DNA of 64,000 bases from NCBI RefSeq assembly GCF_025244865.1, contig NZ_CP104273.1:124001-188000 (forward strand), given 5' to 3'. The position numbers and the translations under genes were made by a program. The stretch's first letter is position 1. Every line of letters begins with the position of its first letter. The notes below the pieces were generated by a model, which ran no database searches, was not told where the DNA came from, and saw only the letters and a list, made by a program, of their open reading frames with translations. Below are positions 63,115 to 64,000 of the stretch, in pieces. The DNA is from Arthrobacter sp. zg-Y1110 (GTDB lineage Bacteria > Actinomycetota > Actinomycetes > Actinomycetales > Micrococcaceae).

Positions 63115-64000
63115 ATGGCCAGCATCAAGTTTCATTTGACGGCATCCGGGCCGGAGAGGTGCAAGCGGTCTCTGGATCTGTGCCCGCATGCAAGCCACTA
63201 CCGTTCCACGGAGGAAGCGCTTGAGGCGCAAAGCCTGCTGGGAATGGCGGCCAAGCACGATAGGGACGTGGAGGATCTCAAGCGCGCTGCCAGGGTAAGC
63301 GGCCCGGTCCGGGCGATCAGCCTGGCGAGCTACTCGACCTCTTTGAGGAAGTTCGGCAACGAATTTGCTGCCCGGGAGAAGGACGGGAAGCCCCGGTTGG
63401 AGAACCTGACCGGGTCAATCTCAGCCATCGTCGATGCCGGGGCAGGCAGAAGAATTGAAGTCATATTGCGCCGGGAGAACGCTGTTGATGAGGAGGAGAT
63501 GCGCCTTTACGGGAGATACCGGGCGTCCGCAAAGCTGATGGGTCCGGTGGACCGGAAGGTGTTGGAGGACGAGCCCTCTGTCTTCGGTTTCGCCGATCAC
63601 GCGGAGGCAGCCGGAAGCTTCCAGCAGATCAGGGACTACTTCGTCGCTGCAGCCGTTGAGGCCGGCGCCGTCAATGATCCGGTGGGTGACCAGGCGGATC
63701 CGGATGTGATCGCTGATGACCTGATGTCCCGGTTCCGTCCGGCCTTCGACGCGCTGGAGGGGCGCATCATCGGAGAAGAGGCGCTGTTCGAGATAGGGCT
63801 CGGGCCCTTCCAGGACTACGTCGGGAACTTCTTCACGCTGGAAGTCGACTTTGACTACAGCAAGTCAGCGCTCACCTTTCAGCCCATCACGGAGTTCATT
63901 CTGGGGAAACGGCGTTGGTTCCATACCGGGACAAAGGTGGAGGTGCGGATGCACGAGGCTCACCGTAATGGGGCGATGTGGGCTGCCGAGTTCACGGAAG
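63115..64000 (+). CDS. hypothetical protein with CKxSxxxCP N-terminal motif, partial (295 aa to the edge)
   Basis: Open at the window end. N-terminus KFHLTASGPERCKRSLDLCP then HASHYRSTEEAL is a Cys-containing module repeated at the start of many actinobacterial phage and plasmid proteins. The rest is soluble and mixed. ATG at 63115 with GGGGG upstream. Function unknown. Confidence 0.72.
   Translation, partial: MASIKFHLTASGPERCKRSLDLCPHASHYRSTEEALEAQSLLGMAAKHDRDVEDLKRAARVSGPVRAISLASYSTSLRKFGNEFAAREKDGKPRLENLTGSISAIVDAGAGRRIEVILRRENAVDEEEMRLYGRYRASAKLMGPVDRKVLEDEPSVFGFADHAEAAGSFQQIRDYFVAAAVEAGAVNDPVGDQADPDVIADDLMSRFRPAFDALEGRIIGEEALFEIGLGPFQDYVGNFFTLEVDFDYSKSALTFQPITEFILGKRRWFHTGTKVEVRMHEAHRNGAMWAAEFTE

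Overview
The window looks like part of a very large mobile genome (huge phage, phage-plasmid or megaplasmid) of a high-GC Gram-positive host, most likely a Micrococcales/Arthrobacter-like actinobacterium. The grounds are high GC, an Lsr2 homologue, actinobacterial-type SecY/SecE/SecG, ThyA, thioredoxin reductase and a WhiG/FliA-type sigma factor, many GTG/TTG starts, and many transcripts that look leaderless. No capsid, portal, terminase, DNA polymerase or plasmid replication gene is visible, so phage versus plasmid cannot be settled from this window.

Layout. 1-7.4 kb: unknown proteins sharing an N-terminal GGQFA-type tag, SecE, an ABC exporter, a sigma factor and Lsr2. 7.4-18.4 kb: an N-formylglutamate amidohydrolase-like protein, TrxB, many small unknown genes in short coupled operons, a histidine phosphatase and a winged-helix protein. 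18.4-31.6 kb: a minus-strand RNA region with tmRNA and most of 39 canonical tRNA genes (two more tRNAs lie at 53 and 57 kb, one at 8 kb), interspersed with small genes, dUTPase, a Nudix hydrolase and a HAD-like protein. 31.7-40.4 kb: tagged proteins, a secreted metalloprotease, a secG-secY operon, a DUF2637 membrane protein, a DsbA-like oxidoreductase and a nuclease-like protein. 40.4-41 kb: an AT-rich, palindrome-rich gap. 41-51.5 kb: DHFR, a DUF805 protein, ClpX, an MbcA/RES-type toxin-antitoxin pair, SOS-controlled UmuDC, a pilin-like Fn3/carbohydrate-binding protein, a stand-alone Clp N-domain and a GatB/YqeY protein. 51.6-64 kb: an AI-2E-family transporter, ThyA, a Na+/H+ antiporter, small genes, a lipoprotein and a FtsK/PilT-like ATPase.

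How the genes work together. The set decodes all 20 amino acids and includes an initiator tRNA. With tmRNA, ClpX and a Clp N-domain it gives translation and protein quality control; SecYEG, a DsbA-like protein and TrxB give secretion and oxidative folding; ThyA, DHFR and dUTPase give dTMP supply.

Transcription looks unified. A promoter-like element, GGKGAG-like -35, exactly 17 bp, then CACACATA with CCG just before it, occurs 27 times, all on the minus strand. It sits either 6-7 nt before an ATG (leaderless) or about 45-51 nt before an RBS-driven start. A second element, CCGTCA-N10-CGCATAGA, precedes RBS-driven genes including secG-secY, the dsbA-like gene and thyA. Six or more tRNA-like elements lack a normal anticodon arm.
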